A stretch of DNA of 16,336 nt from JACCXG01 sp963785755 (GCA_963785755.1 CAWAXG010000079.1:1-16336); one strand, 5' to 3'; positions 1 through 7,520 are shown, counted from the first letter of the stretch. Numbers and translations are program-made. Notes: a model not told the origin generated them from the letters alone.

Positions 1-439
1 CCTCGCCCTTTCTTCTGTTCGACCGGATCGCGCCCGTCACGCGGCGCGCCGGTTCCCGACGATCCCATGAAGATCTTGCGGCCGTCCGTGAACGTGACGT
101 CGCGGCCGTTCGCCCGCTTGAGCGAGTGGTCCTTCGTCTGGTATCCATCGACGATGAGCTCGGTGCCATAAGTAAGCGATTCCCGCGTGAGCCCGCGGCG
201 CAAGAGCGTGTTTGGCGTCCCGCCCTCGACCATCCACACTTCCGTCGTGCCATCCGCCTTCTTCACTTCGATATGGATCCACGCGTGCGGATTGACCCAT
301 TCGAGCTTGACGACCTTGCCCTGCAAACGGATGGGTGCGTCCGGATCAACTCGGCGCCGAACGCGTGGTGACCGGCCACGGGGGTCGTGGCGCACAGCAG
401 CCCACACCCGGCAATCAGTATCCAGAGTCTGCGTTGCAT
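1..439 (-). pseudogene. DUF6152 family exported protein, frameshifted and cut by the window edge
   Basis: The ATG at 437-439 has a good ribosome site (AGGAG) and opens a signal peptide (MQRRLWILIAGCGLLC) followed by GHHAFGAE, the usual start of a mature DUF6152 protein. In that frame a TGA at 263-265 ends the product after 58 residues. One frame over, the family sequence continues intact from about position 346 to the left edge: VVKLEWVNPHAWIHIEV, then EGGTPNTLLRRG, then ANGRDVTFTDGRKIFMGSSG. Restoring one base near 347-350, so that GAE is followed by FDPDAPIRLQG, gives one continuous protein. This is either a real one-base deletion or an assembly error; the strong conservation on both sides makes error or very recent loss likely. 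It is the third gene of a minus-strand operon, 7 bases after the preceding stop. DUF6152 proteins are small secreted proteins of unknown role, common in Acidobacteriota. Confidence 0.8.
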
Positions 440-446
440 GGGATCC

Positions 447-1517
447 CTACTCCTGCTTTTTCTTCATCTGTTCCCGCTCCCTGGCGCGTTCTCCACTGAG
501 GATGTTGGACAGCGCATAGTTCGCCTCATGGCACGCGTACTCGTAAATGAGGTCGTCGATGCGATTGAAGGGAACTTCGCCGCTCCAGGGGCGCGTGAAC
601 GTCGACGGATCGTCGATGGTGAACTTGTAGAGAATCGTGTCCGCGCTCACGCGGGTGAAGCGTTCGATCACCTTCAGGTTCTCGGACGCGCTCCGAAATC
701 TCTGGAGCGGATGAAAGTTCGTCGTCTCGACGACGAGCGTATCGCCTTCCCACCGTCCGATCGAATCGCCCATCCAGGGGCGGAGGTGTGGCGGGAGACG
801 TTCACCCCCGATCCGGATGATCCTGATATCGTGCACCATCTCGACGAGGATCATGACGTGATCCCTCGTTTGCACGATCTGATAATTGTTGTTGTAGAAG
901 TAGTTGGGCAGCATGGGCGGTCCGGCGTTCGAGCCGAACGACATGATGCAGCGCTCTCCGAGCGGACGGAGCTCCGGGTGGTCGTACTGGCCCCGGCCGC
1001 GCAGTTCGGCGGCGCGCGCCGCGTTCCGCTGACGCGCCTCCTCGGTGAGCGCCGGAACCTTGCCGTCAGCCGGATCCACGATGAGCGAGCTTCTCCACTC
1101 GCCGTTGACGACCGCGACGCGGTCGCCGGGATCCAGCCAGAAATTGTTGTAGCCGCCGACATTGCCGGCCGCGCCGGTCGATCCGTCGCCACCTTTCGGC
1201 GGCGCCGGCCGGTTCGGATCGCTCGGCTGGTCGAGGCGCTTGGCCCGATCCTCGACGCCCTTCTCGAGCCGATCGACCTCGTCCCTGGTCAGCGTCACGC
1301 GCGATCCATCGGGACGCTCGAGCGGCGTGATCGTCCCGTTGGTCCACGTGCCCTGGAGATCCGGATGACCGGCGGGCGTACGTGGTGCGGTCCACGGCTT
1401 TGATCTCGCCGCCGCTTTTGCAGGCGCCGACCCGGGAGCCTGCGCGGTCGCCGTGATGACTCCGGCCAGGGTCGCCAGAATGGCGATCGCACATGCCGAA
1501 CCGGACCGCAGATTCAT
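447..1517 (-). CDS. Secreted PDLQGTW-type hypothetical protein
   Basis: This is a 356-residue protein of no assigned biochemical function. I chose the ATG at 1515-1517 because it directly opens a signal peptide (MNLRSGSACAIAILATLAG, then ...TATAQA) and has AGGA just upstream; the frame stays open 31 codons further up, but that part looks non-coding. The mature protein starts with a low-complexity Ala/Pro/Lys stretch, then GHPDLQGTW at residues 50-58, the hallmark of a large secreted family of Acidobacteriota. The C-terminal third carries MGDSIGRWEGDTLVVET and then FTIDDPSTFTRPW, also found in the upstream neighbour (MGQSVGRWDGSTFVVET, ATIDDPKVFSRPW), so the two are paralogues. It lies 10 bases after that gene and 7 before the DUF6152 gene, so they are probably cotranscribed. 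A periplasmic or extracellular role is likely; nothing seen points to a substrate. Confidence 0.85.
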   Translation of the reverse strand: MNLRSGSACAIAILATLAGVITATAQAPGSAPAKAAARSKPWTAPRTPAGHPDLQGTWTNGTITPLERPDGSRVTLTRDEVDRLEKGVEDRAKRLDQPSDPNRPAPPKGGDGSTGAAGNVGGYNNFWLDPGDRVAVVNGEWRSSLIVDPADGKVPALTEEARQRNAARAAELRGRGQYDHPELRPLGERCIMSFGSNAGPPMLPNYFYNNNYQIVQTRDHVMILVEMVHDIRIIRIGGERLPPHLRPWMGDSIGRWEGDTLVVETTNFHPLQRFRSASENLKVIERFTRVSADTILYKFTIDDPSTFTRPWSGEVPFNRIDDLIYEYACHEANYALSNILSGERAREREQMKKKQE

Positions 1518-1527
1518 ATCCGCGGTC

Positions 1528-2394
1528 CTACTTGACCGGTTCTTTGCGAAGGTGGCCATACATGAGCTCTTCGACGAATTCGACGCACTTGAACTGGCCG
1601 AGCCGTGCATCCTTGTTGACGTGACGGTAGAGTGGCATGGCGATCTTCCACGGCCGCGAGAAGACCTTCGGATCGTCGATCGTCGCTTCGTACTGAATAT
1701 GATCCGGGCCGGTCATCGTGTAGCGCTCCGTGACCTTGAGCGCTTCGCTGTGGTGATTGCCGGCGCGATCGAACCAGCTCTGATCGTTGAATCCGCTGGT
1801 CTCGACGACGAACGTGCTTCCGTCCCATCTCCCGACCGACTGCCCCATCCACGAATCGACCTGCGGCGGACCGGGATCCTTCAGATAAATGTTCCGGACG
1901 GCGCCGGCATATTCGTGCGCGATGACGAACGCCTTGTCGCTCTGAAAGATCTGAAACGGAAACGGCATGTATGTCGCGCGCGGAACTCCCGGCAGATAGC
2001 ATTTGATCTCGGGGTCGCGCGTCAGCCAGCCGTCCTGATTCTCTTTCTTCTTCGCGAGGCCTTCTGGCGTGTAGGGTATGGCGCCGCCAACGACCACGCC
2101 CACTCCGGCAGGAACGGAGCCGACGGCTCCCAATGCGACGACCTCCCTGGCGGGCACGGGGATCAACGGACCAGGGCGCATCGCGAGGGCCGGCCGCGCC
2201 AGATGCGCCTCGATGTCGTAGTTGGCCGTATTGAGCGCCTGCCAGATGCCGTTCAGATTCGGCCTGCCGTCCGACGCCCGTGGAATGCGGGATGCGGGAG
2301 CCTGCCCCTCGGTTGGCGTCGCGGCGTAAAATGCGGCCGCGGTCACCGCCGCACCGGCAAGCGCAACCAGGAGATCTCGAAGCTTATTGCGCAT
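1528..2394 (-). CDS. Secreted PDLQGTW-type hypothetical protein, first gene of operon
   Basis: This is a 288-residue exported protein. The ATG at 2392-2394 is preferred; a TTG directly before it is possible but adds only one residue. An N-terminal hydrophobic segment at residues 8-25 looks like a signal peptide or anchor. GRPNLNGIW at residues 43-51 is the counterpart of the PDLQGTW motif of the next gene. The C-terminal half has the same conserved blocks as that gene: MGQSVGRWDGSTFVVET, then LKVTERYTM, then ATIDDPKVFSRPW. It is about 70 residues shorter than its paralogue, mainly in the middle. It heads the three-gene minus-strand operon, with its promoter presumably in the divergent intergenic region. 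The family has no established function. The gene call is firm from length, signal and paralogy. Confidence 0.85.
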   Translation of the reverse strand: MRNKLRDLLVALAGAAVTAAAFYAATPTEGQAPASRIPRASDGRPNLNGIWQALNTANYDIEAHLARPALAMRPGPLIPVPAREVVALGAVGSVPAGVGVVVGGAIPYTPEGLAKKKENQDGWLTRDPEIKCYLPGVPRATYMPFPFQIFQSDKAFVIAHEYAGAVRNIYLKDPGPPQVDSWMGQSVGRWDGSTFVVETSGFNDQSWFDRAGNHHSEALKVTERYTMTGPDHIQYEATIDDPKVFSRPWKIAMPLYRHVNKDARLGQFKCVEFVEELMYGHLRKEPVK

Positions 2395-2780
2395 CAAACG
2401 ATCCGGTCTGGACGTATCTGGACGTGGTGATTCTTGTACCTTCGATGGAGGCTGTCAAGGTCGCCTGGCAGAGAACAAGCCCCGCAGTCCGACGTCCGGC
2501 AGGACGCGGGAATCACCGACATCGAAGTTCTGGCTGGTCTAGCGTGTGGCTCCGCTCAACGGACCACGACCTGCGGGCGGGCGGCGATGATTACTGGTGA
2601 GCTCCGGCAGGCGGAAGGAAACGGGAGGGCTCTGGCACTAGTAGGCGATCCGCGCTGGGACTCGTTCGCGCCGTTGGCACGACGCCGCGGATCGCAGAGG
2701 TAGTGCGCTGACTTTGTGTTTCTGCCACGTCGCCCGGTCTCGAGTTTGCTGATACCGCCCGCGCGCGTAGAATCACGCGC
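2395..2780. other. Divergent intergenic region
   Basis: These 386 bases separate the minus-strand secretome operon from the plus-strand PIG-L gene. I find no convincing gene: the short open frames lack ribosome sites and recognisable products. It holds the likely plus-strand promoter at 2746-2773 and, next to the operon start, a tandem 9-base direct repeat (TCTGGACGT at 2407-2415 and 2417-2425) spaced exactly 10 bases. Confidence 0.6.
2746..2773 (+). promoter_or_regulatory. Putative sigma-70-type promoter, leaderless
   Basis: A -35-like TTGCTG (2746-2751) and a -10-like TAGAAT (2768-2773) are separated by 16 bases. Transcription would start about 7 bases after the -10, at or next to the ATG at 2781. 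No Shine-Dalgarno is present there, so a leaderless mRNA is the consistent reading. This is a motif match only. Confidence 0.5.
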
Positions 2781-3746
2781 ATGAACCGCCGAACATTTCT
2801 CCAAACCGCTCTCGCCGCCGGGTTGCCTGTCGCGCTGCCAGCGCGCCAGACGACCCAACCGCCACAGTCGCTGCAGCAGTTTGATGCTCACGAACCGCTC
2901 GTGATCGAGCGGCCGCACAGCGGCAAGCCGCGGGAAGGTCAGGTGGTCGTGGCCATCCAACCGCACTCCGACGATATACCGCTCTTTGCCGCGGGGACCG
3001 TCTTCAAGCTGATGGACGAGGGAGCCAAGGGGTATCTGATTCGCGTGACCAACGACGATATGGCTGGGCCTGGTTCGTACGCCGAGACGGTCTCGGCGAA
3101 TGCGCGCGACATGATGGCCATCTCCAAGGTGCTTGGCGTGGAGCGCACGTTCGATCTCAACTACAACAATCACATGATGGACAACATCGCGCGGTCGGAA
3201 CTGCGCGCTCGCTTCATCTTCCTGTTCCGCCTGCTGAAGGCGGACATCGTGGTCACATACGATCCGTGGGGGGAGTACCAAGAGAACCCCGATCACTACG
3301 TCACGAGCGCTTGTGTCGAGGCGGCGGCGTGGATGGCCGGCGGCGCCAAGGACTACCCCGAGCATTTCGCCGCCGGATTGTCGCCGTACTCGGTCAAGGA
3401 AAAGTATTACTTCGCGCGGTTCCAGCAGCGTGTGAACCGCGTCGTGGACATTGCTCCCTGGGTCGAGCGCAAGATCGATCTGAACCTGGAGAACAAAGCA
3501 CAGGGCCCGGCCGGGGAGAACGGCCAGCGTTTACGCGCACGTCTGGATGCACAGGGCCAGCGCTTGCCGCTCCTTGGCTCGGACGACGCGTCCGCGAATC
3601 GCAACTACATTCGGGAGTTCGTCCTGCAGCAGGATCGGATCACTGGCCAGCGCCACGGGCTCACCTATGCCGAACGGTTCCACTACATCGGTCCTTCGCA
3701 GAATCACGTGGAGGAATACATTCGAAAGAACGCCATCTCGCGGTAG
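2781..3746 (+). CDS. PIG-L (LmbE-like) family deacetylase, Tat-exported
   Basis: This 321-residue protein belongs to the PIG-L/LmbE zinc N-deacetylase superfamily, which removes acetyl groups from N-acetylglucosamine conjugates and related sugars. The metal-site motif is QPHSDDIPLFAAGT at residues 60-73: the His and the second Asp are the usual zinc ligands and the first Asp the usual general base. The family's PHPDDE reads PHSDDI here. The third-ligand region is ENPDHYVTS at 168-176. The start MNRRTFLQ plus a hydrophobic stretch is a Tat-type signal, so the enzyme should work outside the cytoplasm. No Shine-Dalgarno is seen, and the upstream promoter suggests a leaderless transcript. The substrate cannot be told from sequence; exported relatives often sit with glycan or sulfated-sugar degradation genes. 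The stop is a TAG. Confidence 0.88.
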   Translation: MNRRTFLQTALAAGLPVALPARQTTQPPQSLQQFDAHEPLVIERPHSGKPREGQVVVAIQPHSDDIPLFAAGTVFKLMDEGAKGYLIRVTNDDMAGPGSYAETVSANARDMMAISKVLGVERTFDLNYNNHMMDNIARSELRARFIFLFRLLKADIVVTYDPWGEYQENPDHYVTSACVEAAAWMAGGAKDYPEHFAAGLSPYSVKEKYYFARFQQRVNRVVDIAPWVERKIDLNLENKAQGPAGENGQRLRARLDAQGQRLPLLGSDDASANRNYIREFVLQQDRITGQRHGLTYAERFHYIGPSQNHVEEYIRKNAISR

Positions 3747-3784
3747 CCAATCAACCTTGTAGGAACAGATTGACGCCACGCAGC

Positions 3785-3802
3785 GACGACGATAACGTCG
3801 TC
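3785..3802 (+). terminator. Hairpin after the PIG-L gene
   Basis: A perfect 7-base stem (GACGACG/CGTCGTC) with loop ATAA lies 39 bases after the PIG-L stop and before the coiled-coil gene. There is no T-run after it, so it may be an RNA 3'-end structure rather than an intrinsic terminator. Confidence 0.35.
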
Positions 3803-3893
3803 AGCCTGCCGTCGTGACCGGCATACGATTCGCCTTCCCCGATGCGATTCAGCGCCCCCGATTGAGGCTGCCGAGAGCAGATGGGAGAAGGTG

Positions 3894-4289
3894 ATGCCGA
3901 GGCAAAGCGTTGAAAACAGACTCGAAAGGCTCGAGCGGCGCGTGACCGGGATCGAACAGCTCCCCGCTCGCATGGACCGGTTGGAGTCGCAGATTGTGCA
4001 ACTTCGGGCCGAGATGCACGATGAATTTTCTGCCATCCGTCAGGAGATTCAAACCGGCGACGAAGCGGTCCTGCGCAGCCTGCGCGAGGAGATTCGCGCC
4101 GGAGATGAAGAGACGCGTCGCGTCCTGCGCGAAGAGTTCCAGAGCGGAAATGTGATGATCGTCACGGCCCTGACGGAGCAGATCGAGGATGCCCGACGAG
4201 AAAATCGGGTGCTCTTCGAGGAGACCCTGGCCCGCATCGCCAATATCCAAGAGAGACCAAGCGCCACGCGGCGCACGAAGAAACGCTGA
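3894..4289 (+). CDS. Small coiled-coil protein with 15-residue repeats
   Basis: This is a 131-residue, highly charged, probably all-helical protein with no signal peptide or membrane segment, so it should be cytoplasmic. The ATG at 3894 has GGGAGAAG upstream; a GTG just before it would add one residue. Residues 4-45 form a Leu/Ile-patterned helix. Residues 49-108 are four back-to-back 15-residue units beginning RQEIQTGDE, REEIRAGDE, REEFQSGN and TEQIEDARRE. The tail TRRTKKR is strongly basic. The last 24 codons plus 26 bases beyond the stop recur at 8594-8692 in a broken second copy, so the gene belongs to a family that has been copied in this genome. I do not know its function. A nucleic-acid-binding or oligomerising scaffold role is possible from the basic tail, but this is only inference. 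Confidence 0.75.
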   Translation: MPRQSVENRLERLERRVTGIEQLPARMDRLESQIVQLRAEMHDEFSAIRQEIQTGDEAVLRSLREEIRAGDEETRRVLREEFQSGNVMIVTALTEQIEDARRENRVLFEETLARIANIQERPSATRRTKKR

Positions 4290-4315
4290 TTCCGGGAGGA
4301 GACGGCGAAGTGCGC
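4217..4315 (+). repeat. Direct repeat, copy A (3' end of coiled-coil gene)
   Basis: These 99 bases match 8594-8692 with 6 differences by eye, about 94% identity, in the same orientation 4,377 bases away. The copy covers the last 24 codons of the coiled-coil gene, its TGA and 26 bases beyond, including GGGAGGAG (4295-4302) and a GTG at 4310. A further 16-base block, CTCAAATAGTCGAACC, recurs at 4372-4387 and 8758-8773. Confidence 0.9.
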
Positions 4316-4437
4316 GACGAGAATTTGAGCGCTTTTCGAGAGGCGATCCGCGCGGACTATGCGGCCACCGCCTCAAATAGTCGAACCTTTACTAACTGCT
4401 TCACGCTCGATCGCCGCCGCCGGGTTAGCATGGGCTC

Positions 4438-6261
4438 ATGCGCACCGTATTCAGAGTGATCCTGGCCTGCTCGGCGCTTGCCGTGTTCGCGCCGACGCGC
4501 CTCCCCGCACAGCAGCCGGCCCAGAACGAAACCGAACGCCTGAACCAGTGGTTCGCGGCGCGGTGGCAGGAGCAGCTCGAATTCAGCCCGATTCAGAAGA
4601 CGTTCCTCGGGATCAACGACGAGGACTACGGCGAGATCGACGACTTCTCCGAACGCGGCCAGGATACGCAGCTCGCGTGGGTTCGCAAGGCGGCCACTGA
4701 GATGCAGCGGATGTTCGAGTACAGCCGCCTCACACCGGAAGCCAAGCTGTCGTTCGACATCTGGAACTACCAGCTGGAGCGGGCGGAGGCCGGAGTGCCG
4801 TACCGGCGCCGGGCTTATGTGTTCACCCAGATGCAGGGCCCGCAGGCGTTCCTGCCGCAGTTCCTCATTGCCTTCCACAAGGTCGAGCAGCCAAAGGATA
4901 TGGAGGCCTATATCGCGCGCATCGGCGGTGTGGCGCGCGCCATCGATCAGCTGCTCGTGCGCGCCAAAGCGGCGGCCGCGGAAGGCGTGCGTCCGCCCCG
5001 GTTCGCCTACGAGGGCGTCCTGTCGCAGGCCCGCGGACTGGTCACGGGCACGCCCTTTCAGGGCAGCGGCGAGTCTCCTGTCTGGACGGACGCGAAGTCC
5101 GAGATCGACGCGCTGCTGAAGGCCGGCAAGATCGACGAGAAGAGCGCGGAACAGCTGCGCGCGTCGGCGCGCAGCGCGCTCGTCGAGAAGTTCGGGCCGG
5201 CCTACGACGCGCTGATCGCCTGGTTCGAGCAGGACGTCAAGAACACCGACGCCGAGGCGAGAGGAGTCGGGGCTTTGCCGCAAGGGACCGACTTCTACAA
5301 GGACCGCCTGGTGGCATCGACCACCACGGCCATGACCGCCGACCAGATCCACGAGTTCGGCCTCGAAGAAATCGCGCGCATCCACGGCGAGATGGAAGCG
5401 GTCAAACAGAAGGTCGGATTCAAGGGCACGCTGCAGGAGTTCTTCACCTTCATGCGTACCGACCCGCAGTTCTCGCTCCCGAACACGGACGAGGGGCGCG
5501 AGCGCTACCTGCAGGCGGCGCGCGATCACCTCAGCGTCATCAAGGCGCGGCTGCCGGAGTACTTCGGGATCCTCCCGAAAGCTGATCTCACCGTGAAACG
5601 CGTCGAGCCGTTCCGCGAACAGCCGGGCGCGGCGCAGCACTACTTTCCCGGCACGCCCGATGGCTCACGCCCAGGCGTTTATTACGCGCACCTCTCGGAT
5701 ATGAAGGCCATGCCGACGCACGAGCTCGAGGTCATTGCCTATCATGAGGGCAACCCGGGTCATCACATGCAGATTGCGATCGCGCAGGAGCTCACCGGCG
5801 TGCCGACGTTCCGCACGCAGGCGGGTTTCACCGCGTATTCCGAGGGGTGGGGGCTCTACGCCGAGCGCCTGGCGAAGGAGATGGGGGCCTACAAGGACCC
5901 GTACTCTGAGTTCGGCAGGCTTTCGAGTGAGATCTGGCGGGCGATCAGGCTCGTGCTCGACACCGGCATTCACGCGAGGAGTTGGAGCGAAAAGCAGGCG
6001 GTCGATTACTTCGTCGCCAACTCACCCGCCGCGGAGGGCGCAATCCGGTCCGAAGTGCGGCGGTACTTCGTCATTCCCGGTCAGGCAACGGCCTACAAGA
6101 TCGGCATGCAGAAGATTCTGGACCTGCGCGCCCACGCACAGAAGGCGCTCGGCGCCAGGTTCGACATCAGGGGATTCCACGATACCGTGCTCGGCGGCGG
6201 CGCGATGCCGCTCGAACTGCTCGAGCGGCGCGTCACCACCTGGATCGATCAGAAAAGGTGA
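4438..6261 (+). CDS. DUF885 family exported metallopeptidase-like protein
   Basis: This 607-residue protein matches the DUF885 family over its whole length. MRTVFRVILACSALAVFAP with cleavage around LPAQQ is a Sec signal peptide, so the mature enzyme is periplasmic or secreted. The zincin-like core is AYHEGNPGHHMQIA, with H436, E437 and H442/H443 as candidate metal and catalytic residues. YSEGWGLYAE at 467-476 is the expected downstream glutamate motif, and YFVIPGQATAYKIG near residue 542 is the C-terminal signature. DUF885 proteins are thought to be metal-dependent carboxypeptidase-like or oligopeptidase enzymes; few have been tested. No clear Shine-Dalgarno precedes the ATG. The gene's end overlaps by 13 bases the stop of a broken serine-hydrolase gene on the other strand. 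Confidence 0.92.
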   Translation: MRTVFRVILACSALAVFAPTRLPAQQPAQNETERLNQWFAARWQEQLEFSPIQKTFLGINDEDYGEIDDFSERGQDTQLAWVRKAATEMQRMFEYSRLTPEAKLSFDIWNYQLERAEAGVPYRRRAYVFTQMQGPQAFLPQFLIAFHKVEQPKDMEAYIARIGGVARAIDQLLVRAKAAAAEGVRPPRFAYEGVLSQARGLVTGTPFQGSGESPVWTDAKSEIDALLKAGKIDEKSAEQLRASARSALVEKFGPAYDALIAWFEQDVKNTDAEARGVGALPQGTDFYKDRLVASTTTAMTADQIHEFGLEEIARIHGEMEAVKQKVGFKGTLQEFFTFMRTDPQFSLPNTDEGRERYLQAARDHLSVIKARLPEYFGILPKADLTVKRVEPFREQPGAAQHYFPGTPDGSRPGVYYAHLSDMKAMPTHELEVIAYHEGNPGHHMQIAIAQELTGVPTFRTQAGFTAYSEGWGLYAERLAKEMGAYKDPYSEFGRLSSEIWRAIRLVLDTGIHARSWSEKQAVDYFVANSPAAEGAIRSEVRRYFVIPGQATAYKIGMQKILDLRAHAQKALGARFDIRGFHDTVLGGGAMPLELLERRVTTWIDQKR

Positions 6262-6602
6262 TCGGGGATGTTGGTGATGATCGCGTAGCCGGCCTTCTTC
6301 TTCGGAAACCCTTTGAACGTGCACTTGAAGCCGCGGTTCGATCCGCCGTGGCTGAACTGCTCGTCGTCTGTCCCCTGCCCGGAGACCGGCATGCCGAGCG
6401 AGTCGCTGATCAGCGCCTGATACCGGGTGTCGTCGATCAGCGCCTGCGACCCGATGACGCCACCCTGGTTGATGGCGATGACGAACCTGGCCAGGTCACT
6501 TGCCGTGGTGTAGAGGCCGGCGGCGGCGCTTTCCGGGTGGCGGCGCCGTTTGCCGGGGGTGACCTCGCCGCTGTCCCAGTGACCGGAGGCCGGCGCGAGG
6601 CC
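6249..6602 (-). pseudogene. Serine hydrolase (S12/beta-lactamase family) remnant
   Basis: Reading the minus strand from about 6602 to a TGA at 6249-6251 gives some 117 residues that look like the C-terminal domain of an S12/class C-type serine hydrolase: ASGHWDSGEVTPGK, then HPESAAAGLYTTASDLARF, then FSHGGSNRGFKC, whose HGG matches the family's third active-site motif. The N-terminal half with the catalytic SxxK and YxN motifs is absent; an HTH gene occupies that place in another frame. The C-terminus stops at ITNIPDHLF, short of the usual final helix. There is no start codon with a ribosome site. I read it as a gene fragment truncated at both ends, probably eroded when neighbouring genes were rearranged. 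The exact left boundary of homology is uncertain by some 20 residues. Confidence 0.75.
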
Positions 6603-6615
6603 CCCCTCCTTCCGC

Positions 6616-6867
6616 TCAGCGGCGAGCGGCTTTTTTCTCGGGACCTGACACTTCGGTGGCTTCGTCTCGCGTCCATTCGAGCAGCTCGCCCGGCTGGCAG
6701 TCCAGTTGCCTGCACAACGCCTCGAGCGTGGAAAAGCGGATGGCGCGAGCCTTGTTCGTCTTCAGCACCGACAGGTTCGCGATCGTGATCCCGATGCGAT
6801 CGGCGAGATCCGTCAGCGTCAGCCGGCGGTCGAGGAGCATGTGATCGAGCTTGATGCGGATGGGCAT
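6616..6867 (-). CDS. Cro/CI-type HTH regulator of the DUF2975-linked (YozG-like) type
   Basis: This 83-residue protein is essentially one HTH domain. MPIRIKLDHMLLDRRLTLTD leads into LADRIGITIANLSVLKTNK (residues 21-39), a Cro/CI-type helix-turn-helix, then RFSTLEALCRQLDCQPGELLEW, the standard end of the YozG-like HTH_26 group. Small regulators of this kind are commonly encoded directly after a DUF2975 membrane protein, as here: 6 bases separate the two genes, and GAGG just upstream of the ATG overlaps the DUF2975 stop. The pair is most likely one transcript. The two palindromes ahead of the DUF2975 gene are the natural candidate operators for autoregulation, which is an inference. The C-terminal tail beyond residue 66 overlaps, in another frame, the eroded edge of the serine-hydrolase remnant. 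Confidence 0.88.
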   Translation of the reverse strand: MPIRIKLDHMLLDRRLTLTDLADRIGITIANLSVLKTNKARAIRFSTLEALCRQLDCQPGELLEWTRDEATEVSGPEKKAARR

Positions 6868-6873
6868 TCGGCC

Positions 6874-7506
6874 TCAGATCGTGAGCGACTGGTCCTCGTC
6901 GAGGCGAGTGCCGGCCCTGAAGACTTCGGCGATCACCAGGATGATCAAGCCATGGATGATCGCGAAGGCGTTGATACTCGGCCAGCTGTCGAAGCTCAGA
7001 CCGTCAGCGGCGAAATGCGAGCGGGCATAAGCGTTGCCGACGAAGAGCACGATGGACCTGGCGATCTCTCCGAGGATCACCGCATACGCGATCCAACGGA
7101 TGCGCGCGGCGTTGGCGGGCACGAACGGGCGGCCATCACGAAGCGTGCGGAAGACTGCCCGGAGCTGGGTCAACACCCACAGCCCGACCGCCATGGCCAT
7201 GGCGGCCAACAACGCGGTCGTCGCCAGGAAGGTTCCGCTCGGTGGAGGAAACCGGAGCGTTCCCGATCCCTCGACATCGGGGAGATCAGCTTTCGCGATG
7301 CCGGACGCCGGCGCGATTGGACGAAGCGCTCCGGTAACCACGCGGAACGAGACCGGGATGCTCATCTCCGTATTCGAAAGGTCGGTGAAGAGCGGAATCA
7401 CCGCCAGGCCCAGCATCAGCACGAGTGAGATGGCCACGACGTACCAGCCGACGTTGATGAGCGCGGCCAGGAACGACGACACGGAACGCTTCCCTATCGC
7501 CTGCAT
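6874..7506 (-). CDS. DUF2975 domain membrane protein
   Basis: This 210-residue protein has four predicted membrane helices, at about 12-40, 92-114, 136-157 and 178-198. The cytoplasmic-side motif LRAVFRTLRDGRPFVPANAA (115-134) and the C-terminal VFRAGTRLDEDQSLTI (195-210) are the family signatures of DUF2975. The start has a strong GGAGG at the right distance (ATG at 7504-7506). The loop between helices 1 and 2 (about 41-91) is long and polar, probably outside the membrane. The family has no settled function; it is consistently paired with a small HTH regulator, which follows here, suggesting a membrane component whose partner controls transcription. Expression is probably controlled at the twin palindromes at 7521-7539 and 7564-7582. 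Confidence 0.88.
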   Translation of the reverse strand: MQAIGKRSVSSFLAALINVGWYVVAISLVLMLGLAVIPLFTDLSNTEMSIPVSFRVVTGALRPIAPASGIAKADLPDVEGSGTLRFPPPSGTFLATTALLAAMAMAVGLWVLTQLRAVFRTLRDGRPFVPANAARIRWIAYAVILGEIARSIVLFVGNAYARSHFAADGLSFDSWPSINAFAIIHGLIILVIAEVFRAGTRLDEDQSLTI

Positions 7507-7520
7507 GTTTCGACCTCCAG

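Noticed and set aside
387..1403. Long plus-strand open frame opposite the secretome operon
   Set aside because: It is antisense to a conserved, signal-bearing gene in GC-rich DNA, has Arg/Val-rich composition and no recognisable product. The same applies to long antisense frames at 1453-2430, 2556-3365, 4357-5640 and 15453-16244.
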